Assembly (NCBI GenBank): GCA_022449455.1 | Contig: JAKUPL010000009.1 | Span: 62,001 to 126,000, forward strand | From: Alcanivorax sp. | Lineage (GTDB): Bacteria > Pseudomonadota > Gammaproteobacteria > Pseudomonadales > Alcanivoracaceae | Direction: 5' to 3' | Length of the DNA stretch: 64,000 nucleotides | Shown here: positions 33,808 through 43,112 of the stretch, piece by piece | Layout of the letters: each line of letters starts with the position of its first letter | Position numbering within the stretch: position 1 is the stretch's first letter | The notes under the pieces: generated by a model | What the model saw: only the letters and a program-made list of their open reading frames with translations | What the model was told of the DNA's origin: nothing | Database searches by the model: none | Made by a program: the position numbers and the translations under genes

Positions 33808-34766
33808 GCGAGACGTCCCATTCGCTGGGTCGTTATGCCCATCGCCACGGCCTCGAGCCGGCCCGGCTGGAAGCGGCCCTGGACTGGCAGGTGAGCCTGT
33901 GGTCCGGTGACCCCGATGAGGGCCTGCGGCGGGACTGGGCCGCCTGGCTGGCCGCCCACCCCGGCAACCAGCGGGCCTGGGCCCAGGTGGAGCGGCTCGC
34001 CGGCCGGCTCGGCGAGGTGCCCGCGGATGTGGGCCGCCATTCCCTGGCCCGGCGTGGGCCGCGCCTGGGGCGCCGGCAGGTGCTCGGTGCCTTGGCGCTA
34101 CTGGGCGTGGGCGCGCTGACCGCACGGGGCGGTTGGGTGCAGCGCTCCCTGGCGGACTGCCGGGTGGGCCCTGGCGAGCAGCGTCGCCTGACCCTGCCGG
34201 ACGGTTCCGGGCTGATGCTCAACACCGCCAGCGCGGTGAACCTGGCGTTCCAGGGCGAGCGTCGCATCCGGGCGTTGCCGGGCAGCGAGCTGGCCCTGGA
34301 CAGCCGTGGACGCGGTGGCGCCCCGCTCCGGGTGCAGATGGCGGAAACGCGGCTGGACGCCGCCGACAGCCGGATCGTGCTCCGCGACCATGGGGAACGG
34401 CTGGCGCTGTCGGTGCTGGCGGGGCGGGTGAGGGTGCTGTCCGGGCCCGGGGCCACCCTGGTGGGCGGCGAAGCCGCCTGGCTGTCCGCCGATGGGCTGC
34501 AACGCTTTCCATTGGACCGGGGCGCGGCGCTGGACTGGACCCGCGGCGTGCTGCGCGCCGACCGGCAACCGCTGGGCGATTTTCTCGCCGAGCTGGGCCG
34601 CTACCGCCACGGCCTGCTGTATTGCGACGACGCGGTGGCCGGGCTGGTGGTGTCCGGCGCCTTTTCCGTGCGTGACACCGATTACACCCTGGAATCCCTG
34701 GCCCAGGCGCTGCCCATCGCGGTGCATTACCGCACTCCCTGGCTGGTGCGCGTGTCCGCCGCCTGA
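33804..34766 (+). CDS. FecR-type anti-sigma/sigma regulator
   Basis: 320-aa bitopic regulator. The N-terminal cytosolic DUF4880 domain (ALDWQVSLWSGDPDEGLRRD, then WAAWLAAHPGNQRAW) would hold the sigma factor, one membrane helix lies near 93-110 (VLGALALLGVGALTARGG), and the periplasmic FecR domain follows (PGEQRRLTLPDGSGLMLNTA). A C-terminal STN-like module contains LGDFLAELGRYRHG. It passes the signal from the TonB receptor to the ECF sigma factor. Translationally coupled to the sigma gene. Confidence 0.92.
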   Translation: MSETSHSLGRYAHRHGLEPARLEAALDWQVSLWSGDPDEGLRRDWAAWLAAHPGNQRAWAQVERLAGRLGEVPADVGRHSLARRGPRLGRRQVLGALALLGVGALTARGGWVQRSLADCRVGPGEQRRLTLPDGSGLMLNTASAVNLAFQGERRIRALPGSELALDSRGRGGAPLRVQMAETRLDAADSRIVLRDHGERLALSVLAGRVRVLSGPGATLVGGEAAWLSADGLQRFPLDRGAALDWTRGVLRADRQPLGDFLAELGRYRHGLLYCDDAVAGLVVSGAFSVRDTDYTLESLAQALPIAVHYRTPWLVRVSAA

Positions 34767-34870
34767 AAAAAAATCCATTTGGGCGTAGCACTTTTCCGAT
34801 CTGGTTCGGGGTACCGGTATAGCCACCGGATTTTCACCGGCAAAAACTCACCCCTGCAAAGGATCGGAGA

Positions 34871-37105
34871 ATGAAGCGTTCTTCCACGTCACGGCGTCGT
34901 CTGCCCGCCGCCAGACTCAGCCTCGCCCTGTTCGTTACCGCTCTGGCGCCGCTGCCGGCGGCCGCCGCCGAGGCCCGTGATTACCGGATTGAAGCGGGGC
35001 GCCTGGACAGCGCCCTGAGCCGTTTCGCCAGCGAGGCCGGCGTCACCCTGGTGATCGACGGTCGCCTCACCGACGGCAAAACCAGCGCCGGCCTGGAAGG
35101 TTCCTACCGGCCGCGGGCGGGCCTGGAAGCGCTGCTCGCCGGCACTGGCCTGGAAGCGGTGCGCCAGTCCAACGGCAGCTACCGGCTGCGGCCGCGCCCG
35201 GACAGCACCAGCGCGGAGCACCGCCTGAACCAGATCAACGTGACCTCCGCTTCGGCCTCCGGCCGGGAAGTGGACGTGGTCAACGCGCCGGCCAGCATTT
35301 CGGTGATCGGCCAGGAAGAACTGGAAGGTAAGTCCTACCGGGATATCACCGAGGCGCTGCAGGACGTGCCCGGCGTATACGTGGACGACGGCCCTTCCGG
35401 CAAGGGCGGCACCGAGGAAATCTCGATCCGTGGCATGGACAGCAAATACACCCTGATCCTGGTGGATGGCCGTCCGCAGGGCTCCGGCCAGTCCTATTAC
35501 AACGGTTTCGGCAGCGGCGCGGAATACGGCTGGTTGCCGCCGATCTCCGCCATCGAACGCATCGAGGTGATCCGTGGCCCGATGTCGTCCCTGTACGGCT
35601 CCGACGCCCTGGGCGGGGTGATCAACGTGATCACCAAGAAAACCCCGGACCAGTGGGGCGGCAATCTGACCCTGGAGCGCACCTGGCAGGAAAACCACGA
35701 CTCCGGCGACTACCAGCAGCAGCGCTATTACCTGAGCGGCCCGCTGGTGGCGGACACCCTGGGCTTCACCGTCAGCGGCTCGCGCTACCTGCGCGACGAG
35801 GACGAAATCGAAAGCGGCTACCGCCAGTTCGACCGGGACAACACCACCGCGCGGCTGACCTGGACGCCGGTGGAAAACCAGTCCCTGTCCCTGGAGGCCG
35901 GTTACTCCACCCAGGAAACCGAAGGCAGCGCCGTCAACACCGGCTCCGATTCCGAGCTGTACACGGTGCGCCGCCACCAGGCCATCAACCACGACATTCT
36001 GTGGCACGGCAACATCGACACGAAAAGCTGGGTGCAGCGCGAGGAGCTGGAAAACCAGACCCAGAACGCGCTGTACGAACGGGTCACCGCCAACACCGCC
36101 ACCGCGGTGCCGATCGGCGACCACGTGCTGACCGTGGGCGGCCAGTACCGCGAACAGAAAACCGAGAACCCGACCCGCGCCATCGGCGAACCGAACCTGG
36201 AACGCTGGGACATGGCGCTGTTCGCCGAGGATCAGTGGTTCGTCACCGATCCGCTGGCGCTGACCGCCGGCCTGCGCTGGGTGGACGACGAAAACTACGG
36301 CAGCGAAGCGGTGCCGCGGGCCTACGCGGTCTATAACGTCAACCCGGCGTTCACCGTGAAAGGCGGCGTCAGTGCCGGCTATCGCACGCCGGATCTCAAA
36401 CAGGGCGATTCCAACTGGGTGGAAGGCGGCGGCGGCCGTTCCGTGGACGGTGGCGACATCGGCAACGATGACCTCAAGCCGGAAAAGAGCCTGACCTACG
36501 AACTGGGTGCTCACTGGCAGGCCTATAACGGCGTGGAAGCCTCCGTCACCGTGTTCCACACCGACTACGACGACAAGATCGAGAAGCCGATCATCTGTGA
36601 CCGCATCGACGGCACCGACGTCACCTGTCTGTATCAGGGCTACGACTACGAGAAGCTCTATCAGTACACCAACGTGGACGAAGCCCGCATCCGCGGCGCC
36701 GAGGTCACCTTCGCCTTTCCGATCGGCTACCGGGTGTCGGTGAACACCAACTACACCTTCACCGACAGCGAGCAGCTGTCCGGCGACAACGAAGGCAACC
36801 CGCTCAATGACCAGCCCCGGCACCGCGCCAACATCGGCGTGGACTGGCGCGCCAACGACATCACCCGGCTGTGGGCCAAGGCCCGCTACAAGGGCCGCGC
36901 GGAGCAGGTGGCCGGGCGCGGCGGCCTCACCGAGGAATACCCCAGCTACACCCTGGTGGACACCGGCGTGGTGTACGGCCTGACCGACATCGTGGATGTG
37001 TACGCCAGCGTGCAGAATGTGTTCGACAAGACCGTGGGCAACGACAACTTCGGTCGTATTCTAGACGGTCGTCGCTACAGCGCCGGGATTTCGGTGAACT
37101 TCTAA
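34871..37105 (+). CDS. TonB-dependent siderophore receptor with N-terminal signalling domain
   Basis: 744-aa outer-membrane receptor. Signal peptide to about residue 35, then an STN signalling domain (YRIEAGRLDSALSRFASEAG, ending GSYRLRPR, about 37-115), a plug domain (NAPASISVIGQEELEGKSYR, GVYVDDGPSGKGGTEEISIR, SLYGSDALGGVINVITKK) and a 22-strand barrel ending in SAGISVNF. Plug and barrel look closest to FepA/CirA-like catecholate receptors. The STN domain fits FecR-mediated signalling to the upstream sigma factor. SD GGAG before ATG. A hairpin (ACCGGTATAGCCACCGG) sits in the 104-bp leader. Confidence 0.93.
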   Translation: MKRSSTSRRRLPAARLSLALFVTALAPLPAAAAEARDYRIEAGRLDSALSRFASEAGVTLVIDGRLTDGKTSAGLEGSYRPRAGLEALLAGTGLEAVRQSNGSYRLRPRPDSTSAEHRLNQINVTSASASGREVDVVNAPASISVIGQEELEGKSYRDITEALQDVPGVYVDDGPSGKGGTEEISIRGMDSKYTLILVDGRPQGSGQSYYNGFGSGAEYGWLPPISAIERIEVIRGPMSSLYGSDALGGVINVITKKTPDQWGGNLTLERTWQENHDSGDYQQQRYYLSGPLVADTLGFTVSGSRYLRDEDEIESGYRQFDRDNTTARLTWTPVENQSLSLEAGYSTQETEGSAVNTGSDSELYTVRRHQAINHDILWHGNIDTKSWVQREELENQTQNALYERVTANTATAVPIGDHVLTVGGQYREQKTENPTRAIGEPNLERWDMALFAEDQWFVTDPLALTAGLRWVDDENYGSEAVPRAYAVYNVNPAFTVKGGVSAGYRTPDLKQGDSNWVEGGGGRSVDGGDIGNDDLKPEKSLTYELGAHWQAYNGVEASVTVFHTDYDDKIEKPIICDRIDGTDVTCLYQGYDYEKLYQYTNVDEARIRGAEVTFAFPIGYRVSVNTNYTFTDSEQLSGDNEGNPLNDQPRHRANIGVDWRANDITRLWAKARYKGRAEQVAGRGGLTEEYPSYTLVDTGVVYGLTDIVDVYASVQNVFDKTVGNDNFGRILDGRRYSAGISVNF

Positions 37106-37114
37106 GGGGGAGAT

Positions 37115-37176
37115 CGCGGTCGAGCGACGGCTCCTACGTTGCCTTACCCTGGCGTAGGAGCGGTCGTTCGACCGCG
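37115..37176. repeat. Inverted REP pair after the TonB receptor gene
   Basis: GCGGTCGAGCGACGGCTCCTAC (two short blocks, 37115-37136) and GTAGGAGC then GGTCGTTCGACCGC (37154-37175) face each other, with each unit also able to fold alone. Located between the convergent receptor and BCCT genes; likely bidirectional transcript end. Confidence 0.78.
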
Positions 37177-37182
37177 AAGGTT

Positions 37183-39231
37183 TTATCGAAGCATGTGCAG
37201 GAAATGCATGTGCTTCTCGTACTGATCCAACACGTCACTGATCACCTGTTCCCGGGTGAAGCCCATCAGGTCGTAGTCCTGACCGCCTTCGCGCAGAAAC
37301 ACATCGGCGCGGAAATACTGATCCGTATCCGCGTGCCGTTTGGAGTGATCCAGCTGACGCATGGTGATCGACGGCCGCGCGTAACCGCGCACGCGCACTC
37401 CATAGATGAAGTCGGTTTCCCGGGCATGGCTGACCACCAGGGTGGCGCGGTCGTCGCCTTCGCGCACTTCCACCTCCAGGCCGTGGCCACGCAGTTCGTC
37501 GGCCACCGCGTTCAGCGCCGGGGTCGCCACCTCGCGCAGGAACTGCAGCACCCGGGCCCGGTTGGGGAAGCTCACCATGCCGCGCAGGCGGGTTTTCCAG
37601 CCGCCGGCCACCGGCGTGTGGCCCACATGGATGGCGGCCGGCGCGGTGCCCAGGTTGCTTTGGAAACTCAGTCGGCGGATGCCTTCCACCCGCAGCGAGC
37701 GCAGCAGCCCGAAACAGGCCAGCAGCAGCACCAGCGCGAACGGCAGGGCGGAGGCGATGGTGGCGGCCTGCAGCGCGCCCAACCCGCCGGCCAGCATCAG
37801 CGCGATGGCCACGATGCCCTCGGAGCTGGCCCAGAAAATGCGCTGCCACAGTGGCGTGTCGTCGTGGCCGCCGGAGGCCAGCATGTCCACCACCATGGAG
37901 CCTGAGTCCGAGGAGGTGACGAAGAACACCACCACCATCAGGGTGGCCACCCCGGAGATAAAGCCGGACCAGGGGAACTGCTCCAGGAAGTGGAACAACG
38001 CCACCGCCTTGTCGTTGTCCACCTGGGCGGCCAGCTCCGGATAGCTGCCGTCCAGAATCATCTGGATGGCGGTGTCGCCGAACACGGTCATCCAGAACAG
38101 GGTGAAGCCCGCCGGCACCAGCATCACGCCCAGGGCGAATTCGCGGATGGTGCGGCCCCGGGACACCCGGGCGATGAACATGCCCACGAACGGCGACCAG
38201 GAAATCCACCAGCCCCAGTAAAACAGGGTCCAGCCGCCCATCCACTCCTGGGGTCCGTTCTCCGCCTTGGGCTGATAGGTGTAGAGGTTGAAGGTCATGT
38301 TGACCAGCTCGGACAGGTAGGCGCCCAGGTTCTGCACATAGGCCTTGAGCAGGAACACCGTGGGGCCCAGCGCCAGCACGAACAGCAGCAGCAGGAAGGC
38401 GAGGCCCAGGTTGAGCTCCGAGAGACGGCGGATGCCGCCGTCCAGGCCGGTGACCACGGAGATGGTGGCCAGGCCGGTGATGCCGATGATCAGCCCGCTC
38501 TGCACCCATTCGTTCTTGGGAATGCCGAACAGATAGGTGAGGCCGGCGTTGACCTGTTCCACCCCGAAGCCCAGGGAGGTGGCCACGCCGAACACGGTGC
38601 CGACCACGGCGAACACGTCCACCGCGTGGCCCATGGGGCCGTAAATTTTCTTGCCGATCAGCGGGTACAACGCCGAGCGCAGGGTCAGCGGCAGATTATG
38701 GCGGAAGCTGAAATAGGCCAGGATCAGACCAACGATGGCGTAGATCGACCAGGCATGCAGCCCCCAATGAAAGAAGGTGGCGCGCATGGCTTCCTTGGCG
38801 GCGGCGATGGTGCCGGGGTCCGCCAACGGCGGATCACTGAAATGCAGCACCGGTTCGGCCACGCCGAAGAACATCAGGCCGATGCCCATGCCCGCCGAGA
38901 ACAGCATGGCGAACCAGGAGGTGTAGCTGTAATCCGGTTCCGAGTGGTCCTTGCCGAGCTTGATGTCGCCGTAGCGGCTGATCGCCAGGAAGAATACCAG
39001 GGAAATCAGAATCGCCACGGTCAGGATGTAGAACCAACCCGCTTCGGAAATGATCCAGTCCTTGATATCGGTGAAGAACGTCTCGGCGGTTTCCGGACGA
39101 ATCACCGAGAACAGCACCAGGGCGGCGATGATCGCCACCGAAGAGAAGAAAACGGGCGGGTTGATCAGGACCTTGGGCCGGCTTTCCGGGGCGGGGGTGT
39201 CCTGGGAAGCGGGGTCCGGGGCTTGGGCCAT
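37183..39231 (-). CDS. BCCT-family betaine/choline transporter
   Basis: 682-aa Na+- or H+-coupled importer of choline, glycine betaine or similar osmolytes. BCCT features: SAGMGIGLMFFGVAEPVLHF, WGLHAWSIYAIVGLILAYFS, GWWISWSPFVGMFIARVSRG and about 12 helices, followed by a long soluble C-terminal tail (about 150 aa) as in BetT, which senses osmolarity in characterised members. I choose ATG 39231 (MAQAPDPA) because AAGGAG lies at the right distance inside the apparent upstream extension from 39252. Stop lies close to a REP pair. Confidence 0.93.
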   Translation of the reverse strand: MAQAPDPASQDTPAPESRPKVLINPPVFFSSVAIIAALVLFSVIRPETAETFFTDIKDWIISEAGWFYILTVAILISLVFFLAISRYGDIKLGKDHSEPDYSYTSWFAMLFSAGMGIGLMFFGVAEPVLHFSDPPLADPGTIAAAKEAMRATFFHWGLHAWSIYAIVGLILAYFSFRHNLPLTLRSALYPLIGKKIYGPMGHAVDVFAVVGTVFGVATSLGFGVEQVNAGLTYLFGIPKNEWVQSGLIIGITGLATISVVTGLDGGIRRLSELNLGLAFLLLLFVLALGPTVFLLKAYVQNLGAYLSELVNMTFNLYTYQPKAENGPQEWMGGWTLFYWGWWISWSPFVGMFIARVSRGRTIREFALGVMLVPAGFTLFWMTVFGDTAIQMILDGSYPELAAQVDNDKAVALFHFLEQFPWSGFISGVATLMVVVFFVTSSDSGSMVVDMLASGGHDDTPLWQRIFWASSEGIVAIALMLAGGLGALQAATIASALPFALVLLLACFGLLRSLRVEGIRRLSFQSNLGTAPAAIHVGHTPVAGGWKTRLRGMVSFPNRARVLQFLREVATPALNAVADELRGHGLEVEVREGDDRATLVVSHARETDFIYGVRVRGYARPSITMRQLDHSKRHADTDQYFRADVFLREGGQDYDLMGFTREQVISDVLDQYEKHMHFLHMLR

Positions 39232-39317
39232 CGTGGGGCTCTCCTTATCCATGGGCCGAAGTGAGGCAATCCCCAGAGGCTAACATAGCTTGTCCGTGAG
39301 CAAAGCGTGAGGTCGGA

Positions 39318-40652
39318 TCAGAGCCGCCCGGCGCGCTTGAGCTGCTGATAGGCCTGGCCGAGCCGTTCGGCCAGGGTGGCCGGGGTGGCGGCCACCAGAT
39401 GGGCGCCGGCATGGCGCAAACGCAGATGCAGGTCGCGGCGCTGTTCGTGCTCGCGGGCGTCGGCGGCCACCCGCAGCGCGTCGTCCAGGTCCGTCACCGG
39501 CGTCTGGCGCAGGGCGGCCTGCTCGGGCAGCTCCATGTCCGCCACCATCACCAGATGCCGGTGGCCCAGCAGGCGCACGGCGGTGAGCAGGTCGTCCGCG
39601 TCCTCCGGTTGCACCCGGCTGATGATCACCACCAGCGCGCGGCGGGTCCAGCGTCCCTGGAATTGCCGCGCCGCCTGGCTGAAATCGCTGGCCCGGTCCG
39701 CCGGCTGCACGTCGTGGAAGCCGCGCAGCAGGCTCTGGATGCCGTGCTGGCCGTGCACCGGATCCAGCCAGCGCGGTTGCTCCCCGGAGAACAGCAGGGC
39801 GCCGGTGCGGTCGCCCTGGCGCAGTGCCGACCAGGCCAGCAGCAGGGCGGCGTTGAGGCCGTGGTCGAAGGCGGTCAGACCGCCGATCGGCAGCGCCATG
39901 CGGCGGCCGCCGTCGAGCAGGACCCACACGGTCTGGTTCTGCTCGTCCTGGTAATGGCGGGTGATCAGCCGGCGCCGCCGGGCGGTGGCCTTCCAGTCGA
40001 TGCGGCGCGGGCTGTCGCCGGGCTGGTAGTCGCGCAGTTCGTGGAATTCCAGCCCCTCGCCCTGGCGCGGCTGCACCCGGTTGCCGAAGCGGCTGCGGCT
40101 GCGATCCACCGCCAGGGCGGCGCGCGAGATCGGCGAGAAGTCCGGGTACACCGGCACCGCACGGTCGGCGGCGATGCGCCGGCGCGATTCCCACAACCGG
40201 CGCGGCGACGGCAGCCACAGCTCGATGGGGCCGAACCGCACGGTGCCGCGCCGGCTGGGGCGATAGGGATAGTGAATTTCCACCTGCCGGTGGCCGGGCA
40301 CCAGATCCAGGGTCCGGGGCAGGCCGGTGTGGATGTCGTCGTCCGGGTGATGGTCCGCCACCAGCCAGCGCTCGTTGACCCCGCCGGTGTCCAGGGTCAG
40401 GGTCACGGTTTGCGGCACGCCCACCGACAGCGCCGCCGGCAGGCGGCGGCTGGCCGCCGGCGTCGGCCGCCGCCGCAACCGCAGCAGATCGTCCAGGGCC
40501 CACACCGCCAGCAGCCCGCCGAGCAGCGCCCAGCCGAGCAGTAAGGGCGCCGCCAGCGGCACCGCCCAGAACCGCGCCAGCAGCGGCAGCGCGCCCAGAG
40601 CGGCCCAGCCGAGCAGAGCCTGGATCAGCCGCGCGCCGGGTCTTATCGACAT
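39318..40652 (-). CDS. DUF58 domain protein (MoxR-associated)
   Basis: 444-aa protein with two N-terminal helices (residues about 8-55) and a C-terminal DUF58/vWA-like domain with the signature LEFHELRDYQPGDSPRRIDW followed by KATARRRRLI. DUF58 proteins work with MoxR AAA+ ATPases as putative chaperone complexes for envelope or redox proteins. Here it is the last gene of the moxR operon but is separated from moxR by 235 bp carrying an unusual inverted heptad repeat. Confidence 0.9.
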   Translation of the reverse strand: MSIRPGARLIQALLGWAALGALPLLARFWAVPLAAPLLLGWALLGGLLAVWALDDLLRLRRRPTPAASRRLPAALSVGVPQTVTLTLDTGGVNERWLVADHHPDDDIHTGLPRTLDLVPGHRQVEIHYPYRPSRRGTVRFGPIELWLPSPRRLWESRRRIAADRAVPVYPDFSPISRAALAVDRSRSRFGNRVQPRQGEGLEFHELRDYQPGDSPRRIDWKATARRRRLITRHYQDEQNQTVWVLLDGGRRMALPIGGLTAFDHGLNAALLLAWSALRQGDRTGALLFSGEQPRWLDPVHGQHGIQSLLRGFHDVQPADRASDFSQAARQFQGRWTRRALVVIISRVQPEDADDLLTAVRLLGHRHLVMVADMELPEQAALRQTPVTDLDDALRVAADAREHEQRRDLHLRLRHAGAHLVAATPATLAERLGQAYQQLKRAGRL

Positions 40653-40679
40653 GCCGCCCCCGGCTCGGCCTGGCGGCCG

Positions 40680-40875
40680 CGATACAGGATGTGGGAAAGC
40701 GGATACAGGATGCAGGATACAGGATACAGCGCGATGTCAGGTCCGCGGAGCCGGCCAGCATGGTGCCCCGCGCCCTTGGGCATTCGCAGGCAACGGTCTG
40801 CTAATGTGCAATCCTCGCCGCATCCACCCAGGTCCGCCCCTGTATCCTGCATCCTGCATCCTGCATCGGGTATCG
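40680..40875. repeat. Inverted 7-bp tandem repeat element (GGATACA/GGATGCA)
   Basis: Left side 40680-40728: seven 7-bp units, of which four are clean (GGATACA, GGATGCA, GGATACA, GGATACA). Right side 40841-40875: five units in inverted orientation (TGTATCC, TGCATCC, TGCATCC, TGCATCG, GGTATCG). They flank about 110 bp and fill the moxR-DUF58 gap. No protein-coding function seen. It could form a long hairpin with a periodic stem. Confidence 0.75.
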
Positions 40876-40887
40876 AGCCGAAGGCGA

Positions 40888-41871
40888 TCATTGCCGCGGC
40901 GCCTCCACCTGTTCGAGAAGCTGCTCGAGCAGGGATTCCACGGTCTGACCTTCGATGTCCGCGTCCACGCCCAGCCGCAGCCGGTGGCGCAGCACCGGCG
41001 CCGCCACCTGCTTGACGTCGTCGGGAATGACGAAGTCGCGGCCGGCCAGCAGCGCCTGGGTCTTGGCGGTGCGCGCCAGCGCGATGCTGGCCCGCGGGCC
41101 GCCGCCCTGCACCAGGCTGGGGTGGTCGCGGGTGGCGCGCACCAGCCGCAGGATGTAGTCCACCAGGGCGCGGTCCAGAATCACCGCGTCCGCCTGGCGG
41201 CCCAGGGCCAGAATGCCTTCGGCGTTGGCCTCCGGGGTGAGCTGGGCGGCGTCCAGGCTGTCCGGCAGGCGGCCGTCCAGCACCATTTCCATCATCCGCG
41301 CCTCGTCCTCGTGGCTCGGGTAGTCGATCAGGATCTTGAACAGGAAACGGTCCAGTTCCGCCTCCGGCAGCGGGTAGGTGCCCTCCTGGTCCAGCGGGTT
41401 CTGGGTGGCCAGCACCACGAACGGCGGCGCCAGCTCGAAGCTTTCCCCCTCGATGGTGATGCGGCGCTCCTGCATCACCTCCAGCAGGGCGGCCTGGGTC
41501 TTGGCCGGCGCCCGGTTGATCTCGTCGGCGAGCAGCAGGTTGGTGAACGCCGGGCCCTTGCGCACCCGGAAGTCGCCGGTCTGGCTGTCGAACAGCACAT
41601 GGCCGGTGACGTCCGAGGGCATCAGGTCCGGGGTGAACTGGATGCGCTGGAAGTCCAGCTCCAGCACCCGCGCCAGGCTGCGCGCCAGCAGCGTCTTGCC
41701 GAGCCCGGGCACGCCTTCGATCAGCACATGGCCGCCGGTGATCAGGGCGATCATCACCTGCCGGGTGATGGCCGGCTGGCCGATCAGCACCTGGTTGAGT
41801 TGCGCTTCAATGCGGCCGGCCAGGGCGGTGGCCTGTTCCGGGGTCATTTCACCGAGGGTGTCGGTGGTCAT
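40888..41871 (-). CDS. MoxR-family AAA+ ATPase
   Basis: 327-aa cytosolic ATPase. Walker A GVPGLGKT, the sensor/Walker B LLLADEINRAPAKTQ, and RFLFKILIDYPSHEDE are clear MoxR features, with pore segment QFTPDLMPSDVTG. MoxR proteins assist assembly or activation of protein complexes. Start ATG 41871 (MTTDTLGEM) overlaps the stop of the DUF4350 gene by 4 bases. The frame continues open upstream only as a shadow. Confidence 0.93.
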   Translation of the reverse strand: MTTDTLGEMTPEQATALAGRIEAQLNQVLIGQPAITRQVMIALITGGHVLIEGVPGLGKTLLARSLARVLELDFQRIQFTPDLMPSDVTGHVLFDSQTGDFRVRKGPAFTNLLLADEINRAPAKTQAALLEVMQERRITIEGESFELAPPFVVLATQNPLDQEGTYPLPEAELDRFLFKILIDYPSHEDEARMMEMVLDGRLPDSLDAAQLTPEANAEGILALGRQADAVILDRALVDYILRLVRATRDHPSLVQGGGPRASIALARTAKTQALLAGRDFVIPDDVKQVAAPVLRHRLRLGVDADIEGQTVESLLEQLLEQVEAPRQ

Positions 41872-43112
41872 AGTCGGCTCCTGATCTGTTGCAGTACGGC
41901 CACCCGGCGAATCCAGCCGGGGCGGTCCACCGGCGTGGCGTCGAGCGCCTGGCGCAGGTCGTTTTCGGGCAGGGCCAGCCGCTCGGCGGCCAGCGTCAGC
42001 GCTTGTTCCGGGTCCGGGTGCAGCAGCGCCAGCCGGCGTCGGGCGGCCTCCCGCAGCGGCGCCAGCAGGGCTTCGCCCTGGCCGGTGCGCCAATGGAAAT
42101 GGCCCAGGGCGCGCAGGTGCCCCAGGTAGTCGGTGGTGTCCCGCCCAGGCGGGCGCCACAGTGGGCCCGGTCGCGGCAGGCGCCGCCACAGCCACAGGGC
42201 CAGGGCCAGCACCAGCGCCAGGATCGGCGGCCAGGCGTGCTCCCACAGCCACAGGGGCAGGGGCGGCATGTCGATGCCCTGCACGAACCACACCGGGCCG
42301 CCGCCGGCGGTCAGGTGGCGCAGCAACCAGGCGTGGTCGAAATAATGCAGGTGGTCATTGTCCCACAGCCGCAGGCCGGTGGTGGCGGTGACCCGGCCTT
42401 CGCCCACCGCCACCTGCACCAGCTTGAGCCCCTGCTCGTTGCCCGCCAGCACCGTGTGGCGCAGGCCGTCGCCGCCCTGGTAACCGAGCACCAGGGGGTT
42501 GTCGATGCGCAGCCGGCGGGGCAGGCCGTCGAAGTCCCGGGTCAGTGCCGGCGCGGCCCGGGGCGGCGCCTCGCAGACCAGCTGTTCGCACTGGCGCCGG
42601 GTTTCCTCATCGTCGTTGCCCAGGCAGTACTCCAGGAACAGGCTTTCCATGGGCTGGAAGCGACCCAGCAGCTCCGCCATCGGATTGTCGTCGTCCAGAT
42701 CCTTCTCGGGCAGCCGGCGGGCGTTGATGCCCACCTGCTCCAGCAGCGGATCGGCGCGCTCGCGATCTTCGTCCCGGTCGCCGTACACCGGCCGCGCCGC
42801 CACCACCAGGTGGCCGCCGGCGGCCACCCAGGCGAGCAGCCCTTCGATGCGGTCGCGGCCCAGGTCGCCCCGGTACGGGTCCATGATCAGGGTGGTGTCG
42901 GTGGCCGGCAGCGGAAACAGGGCGCGGGTGCTGAACACCCGGCGGGTGTCGCGGTGCCACTCTTCCAGCAGGGTGCGCGCCGCCAGATAAGGGTCCCGGG
43001 CGGCGGCCTCAGGGTACGCCGGGGCCATGTAGCGCACCGGTTCGGTGGCCCAGTAATAGCCGCCCACCAGCGCCGCCACCACCACCACGAACAATACCGT
43101 CCAGCGCTTCAT
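41868..43112 (-). CDS. DUF4350 domain membrane-anchored protein
   Basis: 414-aa protein with an N-terminal helix (WTVLFVVVVAALVGGYYWA) and a second one near 290-305 (LWEHAWPPILALVLALALWL) before the RRLPRPGPLW motif. The periplasmic part resembles DUF4350 (YLAARTLLEEWHRDTRRVFS, GLLAWVAAGGHLVVAARPVY). Function unknown; always found in MoxR operons. Overlaps the preceding DUF4129 gene and the following moxR by 4 bases each. Confidence 0.85.
   Translation of the reverse strand: MKRWTVLFVVVVAALVGGYYWATEPVRYMAPAYPEAAARDPYLAARTLLEEWHRDTRRVFSTRALFPLPATDTTLIMDPYRGDLGRDRIEGLLAWVAAGGHLVVAARPVYGDRDEDRERADPLLEQVGINARRLPEKDLDDDNPMAELLGRFQPMESLFLEYCLGNDDEETRRQCEQLVCEAPPRAAPALTRDFDGLPRRLRIDNPLVLGYQGGDGLRHTVLAGNEQGLKLVQVAVGEGRVTATTGLRLWDNDHLHYFDHAWLLRHLTAGGGPVWFVQGIDMPPLPLWLWEHAWPPILALVLALALWLWRRLPRPGPLWRPPGRDTTDYLGHLRALGHFHWRTGQGEALLAPLREAARRRLALLHPDPEQALTLAAERLALPENDLRQALDATPVDRPGWIRRVAVLQQIRSRL

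Noticed and set aside
34889-36823. 644-codon minus-strand frame opposite the TonB receptor
   Set aside because: The plus-strand receptor has complete plug, barrel and signalling domains; the antisense frame has no recognisable domain.
40680-40875. CRISPR-like or minisatellite array
   Set aside because: Units are only 7 bp and no spacers exist, so it is not CRISPR.
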